From the NCBI GenBank assembly GCA_900547225.1, contig URFW01000005.1, positions 1 to 64,000 on the forward strand: DNA of 64,000 nt, read 5' to 3'. The notes below the pieces were generated by a model. It was not told the origin of the DNA, did no database searches, and saw only the letters and a list, made by a program, of their open reading frames with translations. How positions within the stretch are numbered: the stretch's first letter is position 1; each line of letters opens with the position of its first letter. Shown piece by piece: positions 51,378 to 60,983 of the stretch. Source of the stretch: an uncultured Mycoplasmatota bacterium. GTDB lineage: Bacteria > Bacillota_I > Bacilli_A > RF39 > UBA660. Both the position numbers and the translations under genes were made by a program.

Positions 51378-53933
51378 TTGAATAGAAGTGAAGTAGATAG
51401 ACAAAAAGTCTCTCCTATGATGAGACAATATTTAGAAACTAAGGATAACTATGAAGATGTTATCTTATTTTATAGAATAGGTGATTTTTATGAAATGTTC
51501 TTTGAAGATGCAATAAATGTATCACACGACTTAGAGCTTACCTTAACAGGTAAAAATGCTGGGTTAGATGAGAAAATACCAATGTGTGGTGTTCCTCATC
51601 ATGCCGCTAATATATATATTGATAAATTAATTGATAAGGGATATAAAGTTGCAATATGTGAGCAGGTAGAAGATCCAAAAGATGCTAAGGGAATAGTTAA
51701 AAGAGAAGTAATTAGAATAGTATCAAAGGGTACCGTTATGTCAGATGATATGTTAGATGCTAAAAACAATAACTTTATTGGTGCATTAAAGGACTTAGGA
51801 CACTGTTTTTCACTTTCTTATGCTGATTTATCTACAGGAGAATTTATAAGTGTATTAGTAGAATATGAACTTGAAAAAATAATAAACGAGATAGTAAATG
51901 ATAACATTACCGAGTTAATAATAAACGGTAACGTTGATCCTAGAATTATAAATATTTTAAAAAATAATTACTCTGTTACAATATCAAAAGAAGAAGTAGA
52001 TGAAGAAATACCTGAATACAAAGATTTATATAAAGATATAAAAGACGTTAGAATAATATCTTCGGTATGTGTTTTGTTAAATTATTTAACAAGTACTCAA
52101 AAAAGAAGTATTGACCATTTACAAAACGTTAAAGTAAAAGATTATAAAACTTATTTAAAGATGGATATTCATACAAAAAGAAACCTAGAATTAACTGAAA
52201 ACTTAAGAACAAAAGAGCGAACATACTCACTTTTATGGTTACTTGATAAAACTAAGACGGCGATGGGATCCCGCATGCTAAAACAAATGATTGAAAACCC
52301 ACTTATTGATAAAGAAGAAATAGAAAATAGATATGATATGGTATCTAAATTACTTGAAGAATTTTTACTTAAAGATGAACTAAAAGATCTTTTAAAAGAA
52401 GTTTATGACCTTGAAAGATTAGCAGGAAGAGTATCATTTGGTAATGCTAATGCAAGGGATTTACTTCAGCTTAAAAGCTCTCTTAAAGTATTACCTAGAA
52501 TAAAAGAAATTGTAAGTATTTTAGGCTTTAACTTAGTAATAGACGACTTAACCGATTTATATGAATTTTTAGATAAAAGTATTTATGAAAATCCTCCTAT
52601 TACTTTAAAAGAAGGATACTTAATAAAGTCTGGTTACAATAAAGAATTAGACGATTTAAAACTTGCTAGAAGTGGTGGTAAGGACTTTATTGCAAAACTA
52701 GAAGAAAAAGAAAAAGAAAGAACTGGAATTAAGAACTTAAGGGTAGGATATAACAGGGTGTTTGGTTATTATATTGAGGTTTCCAAAGGAAATAGCCGTC
52801 AGGTTAAAGAAGAGTTTGGTTGGGAGCGAAAACAAACGCTTGCTAATAACGAGAGATTTATTACTCCAGAGTTAAAGGAAAAAGAACAACTTATTTTAGG
52901 CGCTGAAGAAAAAATAATAAACTTAGAATATGAGCTTTTTACAAACATAAGATGCAAGGTAAAAGAAGTAATACCAACTATTCAGTTAACCGCTAAAATG
53001 GTAGCAAAATTAGACGTTATGATAGCTTTTGCAACCGTGACAGAAGAAAATAACTACACAAGACCAATTATTACTCTTGATAAAGAAGTTAAAATAACAG
53101 AAGGAAGGCATCCGGTAGTTGAAAAGGTATTAAATGGTGAGTTTGTATCAAATGATATAATATTTACTAAAGATAAATATGTAGAGCTTATAACAGGACC
53201 TAATATGGCAGGTAAATCAACTTATATGAGACAAATGGCAATGATTGTTATAATGGCTCAAATAGGATGTTTTGTGCCTGCTAAAGAAGCTTATTTACCA
53301 ATATTTGATAAGATATTTACTCGTATTGGAGCATCTGATGATTTAGTTAGTGGTGAATCTACCTTCATGGTGGAAATGAAAGAGGCTAACCGTGCTATTT
53401 TAGGTGCAACAGAGCGTAGTTTAATTTTATTTGATGAATTAGGACGTGGTACGGCAACTTACGATGGTATTTCTCTTGCACAGGCTATAATAGAATACAT
53501 TCATGATAACATAAAGGCAATTACGTTTTTCTCAACTCACTACCACGAATTAACAAGCCTTGAAGAACATAAGGCCCATATTAAAAACGTACACGTATCT
53601 GCTCATGAAGAAGGTGGCACGATAACATTTTTACATAAGGTAAAAGATGGAAGCGTAGATAAAAGTTATGGTATTCATGTTGCAAAATTAGCACAATTAC
53701 CAGATTCTTTAATAAAAAGAGCTGATGAAATTCTGATGTCTTACGAAAATAAAAAACCTAAAAAAGAAGTAGTAAGCCAAATAAGTATGAATTTAGAAGA
53801 AAGTGTTGCGCCTATTAATAAATATGATATAATTAAAAAGAAATTGGACGATATAAACCCACTTGAATTATCTCCAATGGAGGCTTTAAACGTATTATAC
53901 GAACTTAAAAGTGAAATGGATAAAAAGGACTAG
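51378..53933 (+). CDS. mutS: DNA mismatch repair protein MutS
   Basis: 851 aa from TTG 51378, placed by AGGTGAT. Mismatch-binding domain with the Phe-x-Glu motif in YRIGDFYEMFFEDA (about 33-46), the lever and clamp region, and the ATPase with Walker A GPNMAGKST (607-615), ESTFMVEMKE, Walker B ILFDELGRGTATYDG and STHYHEL. It finds base mismatches after replication. mutL is not next to it; an unknown gene and nusB follow. Confidence 0.97.
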   Translation: MNRSEVDRQKVSPMMRQYLETKDNYEDVILFYRIGDFYEMFFEDAINVSHDLELTLTGKNAGLDEKIPMCGVPHHAANIYIDKLIDKGYKVAICEQVEDPKDAKGIVKREVIRIVSKGTVMSDDMLDAKNNNFIGALKDLGHCFSLSYADLSTGEFISVLVEYELEKIINEIVNDNITELIINGNVDPRIINILKNNYSVTISKEEVDEEIPEYKDLYKDIKDVRIISSVCVLLNYLTSTQKRSIDHLQNVKVKDYKTYLKMDIHTKRNLELTENLRTKERTYSLLWLLDKTKTAMGSRMLKQMIENPLIDKEEIENRYDMVSKLLEEFLLKDELKDLLKEVYDLERLAGRVSFGNANARDLLQLKSSLKVLPRIKEIVSILGFNLVIDDLTDLYEFLDKSIYENPPITLKEGYLIKSGYNKELDDLKLARSGGKDFIAKLEEKEKERTGIKNLRVGYNRVFGYYIEVSKGNSRQVKEEFGWERKQTLANNERFITPELKEKEQLILGAEEKIINLEYELFTNIRCKVKEVIPTIQLTAKMVAKLDVMIAFATVTEENNYTRPIITLDKEVKITEGRHPVVEKVLNGEFVSNDIIFTKDKYVELITGPNMAGKSTYMRQMAMIVIMAQIGCFVPAKEAYLPIFDKIFTRIGASDDLVSGESTFMVEMKEANRAILGATERSLILFDELGRGTATYDGISLAQAIIEYIHDNIKAITFFSTHYHELTSLEEHKAHIKNVHVSAHEEGGTITFLHKVKDGSVDKSYGIHVAKLAQLPDSLIKRADEILMSYENKKPKKEVVSQISMNLEESVAPINKYDIIKKKLDDINPLELSPMEALNVLYELKSEMDKKD

Positions 53934-53942
53934 GTGATTAAA

Positions 53943-54803
53943 ATGGACGGACAAGAAAAGAAAGATATTAAAATTCCTATAAAAGACATTGTTATGCAAG
54001 CGATGACTTCTAATGGTGCTAGATATGAAGAAGATGAGTTTAATTTACTTAGAAAGTATTTTATAGCGTGCCTAAACTTAGGTTATATGGAGCCTAAAGA
54101 TTTGGTTCCTATGGTTAATAAGTTTGCATCTAAAATAAAGTTTATTTCTCTTATGTTTAACAGAGTTAACAAAATGGATTATTACATGGTAAGTAATGGA
54201 GTTTTATATATAAATGGAGCTTTAAAAGAAAGCAATTCTGCATTTTATGAAACAAACTTTTATAAGGCTGTAACAGAAGTCATATTTGAAGCTAATGATA
54301 ACCATATAGCACTATCAAACGCATTATGTAATATGACTGCAGAGAAAATATACACGATGGATACGACGGGTTCTAGAATCGTTATGCCAAAGACCCATGA
54401 AGAAGAAATAAATGGTAAAAAGATTCAAATAAGAGCAGGATACACTAATTATAATTTAATAATTTCTTTACTTAAACAATTATTTATTTGTAAGGGAATT
54501 AATGAAAATAAATTAATTCATGATATGTATTTTAATGGCTATGAATCAGTTATAAAAAATATTTTTACGGATGATAATACAAAATTATTAATAGACGTTT
54601 TAGACAAATTATGCATTATGTATATAAAAAGAATAGTAATGAAACAAACTGATTCAAGTGAGCAAGCATTACTTGATAAATATCAAATAATTGTAAACGA
54701 TATGTTTACTAAAATGGATCAAAATTACTTTGCGTTTTGTGCTCTTATTACAACTGATGAATTAAGAGAAAAATGCATGAAGAAATTTGACTCTAAAATA
54801 TAA
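53943..54803 (+). CDS. Hypothetical protein between mutS and nusB
   Basis: 286 aa; ATG 53943 placed by AGGTGAT, which overlaps the mutS stop (the in-frame GTG at 53934 is inside that site). Mostly helical and cytoplasmic, with segments LLRKYFIACLNLGYMEPKDLVP, SAFYETNFYKAVTEVIFEANDNHIAL and DTTGSRIVMPKTHEEE, no catalytic motif that I know. Runs on directly from mutS and is 14 bases before nusB, so the three are likely one transcript. No family recognised. Confidence 0.7.
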   Translation: MDGQEKKDIKIPIKDIVMQAMTSNGARYEEDEFNLLRKYFIACLNLGYMEPKDLVPMVNKFASKIKFISLMFNRVNKMDYYMVSNGVLYINGALKESNSAFYETNFYKAVTEVIFEANDNHIALSNALCNMTAEKIYTMDTTGSRIVMPKTHEEEINGKKIQIRAGYTNYNLIISLLKQLFICKGINENKLIHDMYFNGYESVIKNIFTDDNTKLLIDVLDKLCIMYIKRIVMKQTDSSEQALLDKYQIIVNDMFTKMDQNYFAFCALITTDELREKCMKKFDSKI

Positions 54804-54817
54804 TAAGGAGGTAAGTT

Positions 54818-55216
54818 ATGAATAGAAATGAATCCAGAAGGATAATTATGACCATTTTATATCAAATATTCTTATATCAAAAAGATAAAATAAGTTATGA
54901 CGTGGAAGATGTTATAAATGAAAATTTAGAGATAGATAACTTATTTGTAAGAGAAATGGTAAATGGAGTCTTAGATAAAAAAGATGAACTGTATAAAAAG
55001 GCTGATCAAAACTTAAAAGACTGGAAGATGTCTCGTTTAGGCCTAACAGATCAAGCAATATTATGTTTAGGTTTATATGAACTACTTTATACTGATACTC
55101 CTGATGTAGTTGCAATTAATGAAGCGGTTGAACTTGCTAAATCATATTCTGATGATAAAGTTAAAAACATGATTAACAAGGTTTTAGATAACGTATATAA
55201 AGAAAAGATAAGTTAA
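54818..55216 (+). CDS. nusB: Transcription antitermination factor NusB
   Basis: 132 aa. All-helical NusB fold with ESRRIIMTILYQIFLY at the start, a middle LVREMVNGVLDKKDEL-like helix, and the DQAILCLGLYELLYTDTPDVVAINEAVELAKSYSDD signature near the end. It works with NusE (S10) on rRNA operon antitermination. AAGGAGG precedes ATG. Confidence 0.94.
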   Translation: MNRNESRRIIMTILYQIFLYQKDKISYDVEDVINENLEIDNLFVREMVNGVLDKKDELYKKADQNLKDWKMSRLGLTDQAILCLGLYELLYTDTPDVVAINEAVELAKSYSDDKVKNMINKVLDNVYKEKIS

Positions 55217-55219
55217 CAT

Positions 55220-55262
55220 TAAAAATACACTTAATTTTATTTTAAGTGTATTTTATTTTTTT
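55220..55262 (+). terminator. Bidirectional terminator between nusB and the methyltransferase gene
   Basis: AAAATACACTTA/TAAGTGTATTTT stem with T runs on both strands. Confidence 0.8.
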
Positions 55263-56029
55263 AATATATCTAAAACGTGAGATGAAGCACCTAATAATTC
55301 TTTCATTTCACAAGTCTTAAGATGGTATTTAAAGTATAATTTAAAAGTTTCATCATCCATCTTATTAATTACTGGTCTTATATAGTCTGATGGACCATCT
55401 TGAGAAATTATCTTAACTCTTTTAAGATTTGCTTTGCACTTTAGGTAATTTATGTCTTTTATTCTAACCATGCTATATAAATCAGTTTCTTTTGGAGTTA
55501 TATGGAAGTTTTCGTCTATATCACCATTTTTTATTGCAGAAGCTATGTTATTTTCCATAAATCCATGTTTTATAACAGCATATTCGTTCATGTAATAGCT
55601 TATTAAAATATAGCCGCCTTCTTTTACAATTCTTTTAGCTTCCATTAAGGCCTTTAGCTTATCTTCCATGCTTATTAAGTGATATAATGGTCCAAAAAGA
55701 AGCACCATATCAAATGAGTTATCTTTGAATTTAGATAGATTTAAGGCGTTACCATGATATGCTTTAACGTTTTTATTTTTGCTTTTTAAAGTCATTAAAT
55801 TATGCTTTACAAGTTCAATTGCGGTAACATCATAACCTTTATCGCTTAAGTAAATAGAGTATTTCCCACAACCTGCTCCAACGTCTATTATTTTTGGATT
55901 ATTCATGTTTTTTAATATCTTATCAATATATTTAATAGTAGTATTAAATTCTATAATACCATGTCTATGAGTTAATCTTTTATCTTCATTAAATTTATTA
56001 TAATAAGTAATTAGGTTTTTTTCATTCAT
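55253..56029 (-). CDS. Class I SAM-dependent methyltransferase
   Basis: 258 aa from ATG 56029, set by GGTGAT four bases upstream; longer in-frame versions up to 56197 have no ribosome site. SAM motif I IIDVGAGCGKYSIYLSDKG (about 42-60), motif II VTAIELVKHN, and the FDMVLLFGPLYHL segment (about 105-117) common in Methyltransf_11/25 proteins. The C-terminal 80 residues may set specificity. Substrate unknown. Divergent from the transglutaminase-like gene. Confidence 0.88.
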   Translation of the reverse strand: MNEKNLITYYNKFNEDKRLTHRHGIIEFNTTIKYIDKILKNMNNPKIIDVGAGCGKYSIYLSDKGYDVTAIELVKHNLMTLKSKNKNVKAYHGNALNLSKFKDNSFDMVLLFGPLYHLISMEDKLKALMEAKRIVKEGGYILISYYMNEYAVIKHGFMENNIASAIKNGDIDENFHITPKETDLYSMVRIKDINYLKCKANLKRVKIISQDGPSDYIRPVINKMDDETFKLYFKYHLKTCEMKELLGASSHVLDILKK

Positions 56030-56093
56030 TTTTATCACCAAAAATATAATACATAAAATATTTCTAATAATCAATATCAATTTCTTACTATAC

Positions 56094-56121
56094 TTGACTT
56101 TTATTAATATTCGAATATAAT
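56094..56121 (+). promoter_or_regulatory. Promoter with internal dyad
   Basis: TTGACT, 16 bases, TATAAT. The spacer contains the palindrome ATATTCGAATAT running into the -10 box. Confidence 0.7.
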
Positions 56122-56147
56122 AGTTGTCAAAAAAAAGGGGAATTGTT

Positions 56148-57665
56148 ATGAAAAATAAATTAAATTTATTATTAAAGATAGATATAAATGGAAACATATT
56201 GCCAGGAAAATATTCGTTTTTTATTGAAGGAGAAGCACTTTATGTTTTACCAAGCAATCCAAATACAAAAGATTGGGTAACTGATACTAAAGGTTTTAGG
56301 GTTGAATATGAAGAATATTTAGAGTATTTAAACATTGAAGGTGGAAACGATGAAATAGTTGGACAATCAATAAAGAAGGAAATTATTCCAAACATTAGTA
56401 ATTTAATTTCCAATGCAGATTCAATTACCATTGAATCGGATGATTACGAAAAAATTAAAAAATATATTAAACGTTTTAATATTCCTGAATGTAAAAAGAT
56501 AATAATAACAAATGATAATTTATATAATCCTGATTTAATGTTATCAGAGATAAATAGAATTCATGATGTTTTTATGACTAACAAAAACATATTATTAGAA
56601 ATTGATGGTAACAATAGCCCAGAAACCATTTCAAACTGCGTGAAATCTATGCAAATTATTGATGATTTTGTGTGTGAAGTTAAATCATTAAACTTAAGTC
56701 CAATGGAACAATTAATGTATGTATATGATTGGGTTAGAGATAGAGTTTATAAAAAGGAAGATAAAAATGAGTCGGCATCAATTTCTAGAGATCTATCTAG
56801 CGCATTATTAAGCGGTAAAATAGTATGTCTTGGATATGCTAATATATTTAATATAATTGCTAAAAAGTTAGGTTTTAGTGCAAAAGTATTTAATTTAAGA
56901 GATAAAAATGATGAAAAACATGGCCATTCTAGAAACATAGTTTATGTAAAAGATGATAAATATGATATTAATGGCGTTTATTTATTTGATACTACTTGGG
57001 ACTCTAAAAAAGGTGATAACTCTTTTTTAAATAGATATCTATGTTTTGCAAAAACATTTGAAGAGTTTAAAGATATGGATGAAAAAATGAATTTAGTTTC
57101 TATCGATTATCCATTGTTAGATGATAGTATGTTTATGGACATTATAAAGCGTTATGAATCATCGGGCGTACTAAATATGGATCTTAATCATGTTAGAATG
57201 GTTAATAATTTATCAAAGTTAGTTGACGGAAAAAGAAATTTAATAAATGATCTTGCTATTATGGCTAAAGAACAAGATATCACATTGCCGTTTAACGTTT
57301 ATATGGATGAAGAATATATTTTAGATAAATTATATGAATATATGGATTTAATAAGCACGCCTATTTGTGCTGAAAAGTTTTTGGATATATTATATAGCGT
57401 AAGACAAGTACAATATTATAAAGATCCTAATAAATTTTCTTTTGACGTGGATTATTTTTATTACTGCGTATGTAATTCAAATTGGCATTTTAATAATATA
57501 CCTGGAGCCGTTTTATTAAATATGATTGGATTTTATGATAAAAATTTAAATAAACCTGGTATGAAAAAATACGTAGAAAATAGTCGTGTAGATAAAAAAA
57601 TAGCCCGGGTAAAGCTTTCTAAAACACTTGGAATGCTACTAGAAAAGAAACAAGGCAAGATGTAA
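56148..57665 (+). CDS. Transglutaminase-like domain protein
   Basis: 505 aa; ATG 56148 with AAGGGGAAT upstream. The middle domain (about 185-285) shows a transglutaminase/protease core: YVYDWVRDRVY, catalytic Cys in GKIVCLGYANIFNII, His in HGHSRNIVYV and Asp in YLFDTTWDS. There is no signal peptide, so it should act in the cytoplasm. N- and C-terminal regions (about 1-180 and 300-505) match nothing I know. Family members may be peptidases or cross-linking enzymes. Strong promoter and own terminator. Confidence 0.8.
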   Translation: MKNKLNLLLKIDINGNILPGKYSFFIEGEALYVLPSNPNTKDWVTDTKGFRVEYEEYLEYLNIEGGNDEIVGQSIKKEIIPNISNLISNADSITIESDDYEKIKKYIKRFNIPECKKIIITNDNLYNPDLMLSEINRIHDVFMTNKNILLEIDGNNSPETISNCVKSMQIIDDFVCEVKSLNLSPMEQLMYVYDWVRDRVYKKEDKNESASISRDLSSALLSGKIVCLGYANIFNIIAKKLGFSAKVFNLRDKNDEKHGHSRNIVYVKDDKYDINGVYLFDTTWDSKKGDNSFLNRYLCFAKTFEEFKDMDEKMNLVSIDYPLLDDSMFMDIIKRYESSGVLNMDLNHVRMVNNLSKLVDGKRNLINDLAIMAKEQDITLPFNVYMDEEYILDKLYEYMDLISTPICAEKFLDILYSVRQVQYYKDPNKFSFDVDYFYYCVCNSNWHFNNIPGAVLLNMIGFYDKNLNKPGMKKYVENSRVDKKIARVKLSKTLGMLLEKKQGKM

Positions 57666-57681
57666 TTCTTGTCTTTTTTTG
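57652..57681 (+). terminator. Rho-independent terminator
   Basis: AAGGCAAGA pairs with TCTTGTCTT (G-U), seven T follow; overlaps the stop codon. Confidence 0.7.
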
Positions 57682-57682
57682 A

Positions 57683-57711
57683 TTGATATAGTTTTATAAA
57701 AATGATACAAT
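57683..57711 (+). promoter_or_regulatory. Promoter of xseA
   Basis: TTGATA, 17 bases, TACAAT, 27 bases before the start codon. Confidence 0.7.
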
Positions 57712-57737
57712 AGTTCTATAAGAAAAGTAGGTGAACT

Positions 57738-59006
57738 ATGGAAGATAAGTATTTAAGTGTAACTGCACTTACTAGATACATTAAATATAAATTAGATAAT
57801 GATAAAAACTTACAGGAAGTCTATTTGAGGGGTGAAATATCCAATTTTAAGGCTCATACTAGAGGGCATTACTATTTTACTATAAAAGATGAAAACTCCC
57901 GTATAAACGCAATTATGTTTAGTTTTAACGCATCTAAATTAAAGTTTATGCCAGAAGATGGTATGAAGGTTTTAGTTAAGGGAAAAATAAGTGTGTTTGA
58001 ATCTACCGGAAATTACCAGATATACGTATCAAATATGTTAGAAGATGGTGTTGGTAATTTACATATTGCGTTTGAACAGTTAAAGAAAAAATTAGGTGAT
58101 GAAGGATTATTTGATTTAAAATACAAAAAAGAAATACCTAAAATACCGATGAAGGTAGGAATTATTACCGCATCAACCGGTGCTGCTGTAAAAGACATAC
58201 TTTCTACTATTAAAAGAAGGTTTCCAATATGTAAAACAATTCTTTTTCCTTGTTTAGTTCAAGGTGAACTTGCAAAAGATGACATTGTAAAAAAACTTGA
58301 TATTGCGGATAATTACGGTTTAGATGTTATAATTCTTGGACGTGGTGGTGGATCAATTGAGGATTTATGGCCTTTTAATGAAGAAGTTGTCGCAAGAAAA
58401 GTGTTTGCTTGTAAAACCCCAATAATAAGTGGTGTAGGGCACCAAATTGATTTTACGATATGTGATTTTGTAGCGGATAAAAGAGCAGAAACACCAACGG
58501 GAGCAGCAGAACGTGCAGTTCCCATGTTAAGTGATTTATTATTAGAAATAGATAATTATAAAACTAGGTATTTAAATGCTATTAAAAGAGTACTTGATAA
58601 TAATAAACTAAGGCTTAAAAAATTAACTGATAGTTACGTACTTAAGAATCCGCTTAGTATGTATGAAATAAAAGAACAAAAGTTAGATAATTTAATCGAT
58701 AAACTAAGTAATAGTATGAATGCTATTATAAGTAATAATAAGGCAAGGCTAGAGATAGTTAAAAACAGCATTATATTTAAAGATCCAAGTGTGTTATATG
58801 AAAATAAATTTAAAAAAACTAATCATTTAATTGAAAAACTAGAGATACTAAACCCACTTAGTTCTCTAAAAAGAGGATATGCAATAGTAAAAAAAGATGA
58901 TAAATGCATAACTAGTTTAAAAACAATAAAAAAAGATGATATAATTAATGTAATACTAAAAGATGGAATAGTAGAAACTAAAGTAATGGAGGTAAAAAAT
59001 GGCTAA
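57738..59006 (+). CDS. xseA: Exodeoxyribonuclease VII large subunit
   Basis: 422 aa. N-terminal OB-fold (YLRGEISNFKAHTRGHYYFTIKDE), catalytic region with VGIITASTGAAVKDIL, IILGRGGGSIEDLWPFNEE and SGVGHQIDFTICDFVADKRAETPTGAAE, then a long coiled coil that binds XseB. It cuts single-stranded DNA from both ends. AGTAGGTG precedes ATG; overlaps xseB by 8 bases. Confidence 0.97.
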   Translation: MEDKYLSVTALTRYIKYKLDNDKNLQEVYLRGEISNFKAHTRGHYYFTIKDENSRINAIMFSFNASKLKFMPEDGMKVLVKGKISVFESTGNYQIYVSNMLEDGVGNLHIAFEQLKKKLGDEGLFDLKYKKEIPKIPMKVGIITASTGAAVKDILSTIKRRFPICKTILFPCLVQGELAKDDIVKKLDIADNYGLDVIILGRGGGSIEDLWPFNEEVVARKVFACKTPIISGVGHQIDFTICDFVADKRAETPTGAAERAVPMLSDLLLEIDNYKTRYLNAIKRVLDNNKLRLKKLTDSYVLKNPLSMYEIKEQKLDNLIDKLSNSMNAIISNNKARLEIVKNSIIFKDPSVLYENKFKKTNHLIEKLEILNPLSSLKRGYAIVKKDDKCITSLKTIKKDDIINVILKDGIVETKVMEVKNG

Positions 59007-59220
59007 GGAAGAAGTTAAATTTGAAGATAAGCTAAATAACTTAGAAAAAATGGTTAATGAACTAGAGAAAGGCGATGTAGACTTAGATGATGCAATAAAT
59101 AAGTATACGAACGCTATGAAACTAGCTAAAGAATGTTCAGACTCATTAAAAAGCGCAGAAGAAAACGTTAACAAAATTTTAACTGAAAATGGTGAAGAAG
59201 ACTTTAAGGTGGAGGAATAA
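58999..59220 (+). CDS. xseB: Exodeoxyribonuclease VII small subunit
   Basis: 73 aa. Family pattern FEDKLNNLEKMVNELEKGDVDLDDAINKY...A.KLAKECSDSLKSAEENV. It joins the XseA coiled coil in several copies. ATGGAGGT upstream; its last base is the first base of the next start codon. The usual followers ispA and dxs are absent here. Confidence 0.95.
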   Translation: MAKEEVKFEDKLNNLEKMVNELEKGDVDLDDAINKYTNAMKLAKECSDSLKSAEENVNKILTENGEEDFKVEE

Positions 59221-59594
59221 TGAAAAAAAGTAACATTAGGTATACAATAATCATATTATTAGTTATAATTACATTATTATTAATTAAATTTTTACCAAAT
59301 TTGCTAAATAAAAGTAATTATAGTAATTTAGAAATTTATAAGAATAATACTTTCATTAATGTTTCAGAAGAACAAAGAAGAAAAATAATAGATTATTTAA
59401 AAAAAGAAAAATTTAATAAAAAAAACATCGCAAGTAGTTTGGATGGAGGAACGTATAAAATATCTTATGATAATGTTGAACTATACTTTAATGATGATGG
59501 ATCTTGTTATTATAAGAATAATCACACCGAAGAAAACTATAACACCATTTTATCTAATGAATTTGTTAACTATGTTAAAAATTTATCTGATTAG
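59220..59594 (+). CDS. Small membrane-anchored protein, paralogue of 59605
   Basis: 124 aa, with TAATG overlap to xseB. One N-terminal membrane helix (about 8-26), then a small outside domain: LEIYKNNTFINVSEEQRRKIIDYL, GGTYKISYDNVELYFNDDGSCYY and EFVNYVKNLSD. The layout repeats in the next gene. No family recognised; co-transcription with xseAB is probable but the role need not be DNA repair. Confidence 0.7.
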   Translation: MKKSNIRYTIIILLVIITLLLIKFLPNLLNKSNYSNLEIYKNNTFINVSEEQRRKIIDYLKKEKFNKKNIASSLDGGTYKISYDNVELYFNDDGSCYYKNNHTEENYNTILSNEFVNYVKNLSD

Positions 59595-59604
59595 GAGCTA
59601 AAAT

Positions 59605-59991
59605 ATGAAAAACAAATATTTTATTATAATGAGCGTAGTAATAATAATTCTTATAATATCGGTGAGCTATATAACGGTTAATAATTCGCTGCATAAATAT
59701 CAGGATATTAAAGTTTATAAAAAGGTAAATGACAAATTAAGAAAAGTTACCCTAACTAAAAAACAAACTGATGAAATTAATGAAATTATAAGTAAAGAAT
59801 CATTTAAGGAATCAAAAGAATTATATAAGTGTATCTTATATGGCACTTATGAAATTAGATTTGATAATCATAGTTTGACATTTGATGAAGTTGGTTGTTT
59901 TGCAGAGTACAAAGATAAAAAAGAAGATAAACCAAAAAACGTAACCGTTTCTAGTAAATTAATAAACTATATAATAAGTATTACGGACTAA
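59605..59991 (+). CDS. Small membrane-anchored protein, paralogue of 59220
   Basis: 128 aa; AGGAGC precedes ATG 59605. N-terminal helix (about 6-24), then IKVYKKVNDKLRKVTLTKKQTDEIN, YGTYEIRFDNHSLTFDEVGCFAEYK and KLINYIISITD. These align in order with the segments of the gene before it, including the closing two-residue Ser/Thr-Asp. A tandem duplication that has diverged. Two cysteines in the outer domain could bond. Function unknown. Confidence 0.7.
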   Translation: MKNKYFIIMSVVIIILIISVSYITVNNSLHKYQDIKVYKKVNDKLRKVTLTKKQTDEINEIISKESFKESKELYKCILYGTYEIRFDNHSLTFDEVGCFAEYKDKKEDKPKNVTVSSKLINYIISITD

Positions 59992-60017
59992 AAAATATAA
60001 TTAAAGGAGAAAATGAC

Positions 60018-60920
60018 ATGACATTAGTAATTATGGCAGCCGGAATGGGTTCAAGATTTGGCGGCTTAAAACAAGTAGAACCAGTAGGACCAAATGGAGA
60101 ATTTATTTTGGATTATTCAATTTATGATGCAATAAAAGCAGGATACAAAAAGGTAGTATTTATAATAAAGGAAGAAAATTATGAATTATTTAGAGATACG
60201 ATAGGAAAGAGAATAGAATCTAAAATAGATGTATCTTATGCTTTCCAAAAAATAGAAGATGTACCAAATAGCGTTGATATTCCAGCATCTAGGGTAAAAC
60301 CTTGGGGAACATCGCATGCTATTTTATCTGCTAAAAAATATGTAAATGAACCATTTACCGTTATTAATGCAGATGATTTTTACGGATTTGATCCTTATAA
60401 AAAAATGAAGGAATTCTTTGATAATAATAAAGATCAAAACAAATATGCGATGATTGGTTATAAAACAATTAATACAATGAGCTTAAATGGTTCTGTAAAA
60501 CGTGGTGTATGTACTCAAAATGATGAAGGATACTTAACGAAATTAGTTGAATCATCAATAGAAAAAGTAGGTGATAAGATTATCGCAACACCACTTGAAG
60601 ATGAAGATGCAAAATTCGAAATAAAAGAAGATACTTTAGTATCAATGAACTTCTTTGGATTTAACACAAGCATATTTGATTATCTAGAAGATGAAATGAA
60701 AGACTTTTTTGAAAAACATAAAAACGATTTAGAAAAATGTGAATTTTTAATACCAAATAGTGTATTTAAAAGAATTAATGAAAACAAAGTATCCGTTAAA
60801 GTACTTGATACTGATGAAAAATGGTATGGTGTAACTTATAAAGAAGATAAAAAGGATTTAGTTTCTGCAATAAATAAAATGATTGAAGAAAAAAAATATC
60901 CTAAAAATTTATGGAACTAG
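60018..60920 (+). CDS. Sugar-nucleotidyltransferase family protein
   Basis: 300 aa; AAAGGAGA precedes ATG. Nucleotidyltransferase signature at the start: VIMAAGMGSRFGGLKQVEPVGPNGEFILDY, in which Gly-x-Gly-x-Arg binds the NTP. VINADDFYG (about 114-122) gives the metal-binding Asp. The rest holds NFFGFNTSIFDYLE and a short C-terminal region without the hexapeptide repeats of GlmU. Relatives activate sugar phosphates or related small molecules. The substrate cannot be told from sequence. Confidence 0.85.
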   Translation: MTLVIMAAGMGSRFGGLKQVEPVGPNGEFILDYSIYDAIKAGYKKVVFIIKEENYELFRDTIGKRIESKIDVSYAFQKIEDVPNSVDIPASRVKPWGTSHAILSAKKYVNEPFTVINADDFYGFDPYKKMKEFFDNNKDQNKYAMIGYKTINTMSLNGSVKRGVCTQNDEGYLTKLVESSIEKVGDKIIATPLEDEDAKFEIKEDTLVSMNFFGFNTSIFDYLEDEMKDFFEKHKNDLEKCEFLIPNSVFKRINENKVSVKVLDTDEKWYGVTYKEDKKDLVSAINKMIEEKKYPKNLWN

Positions 60921-60940
60921 AAAATCTAGTTCTTTTTTCC
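60912..60940 (+). terminator. Rho-independent terminator
   Basis: GAACTAG/CTAGTTC stem with six T, spanning the stop codon. Confidence 0.85.
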
Positions 60941-60983
60941 AATTATTTTCACTTATTATTAAAACTTTATAAGACATAATAAT

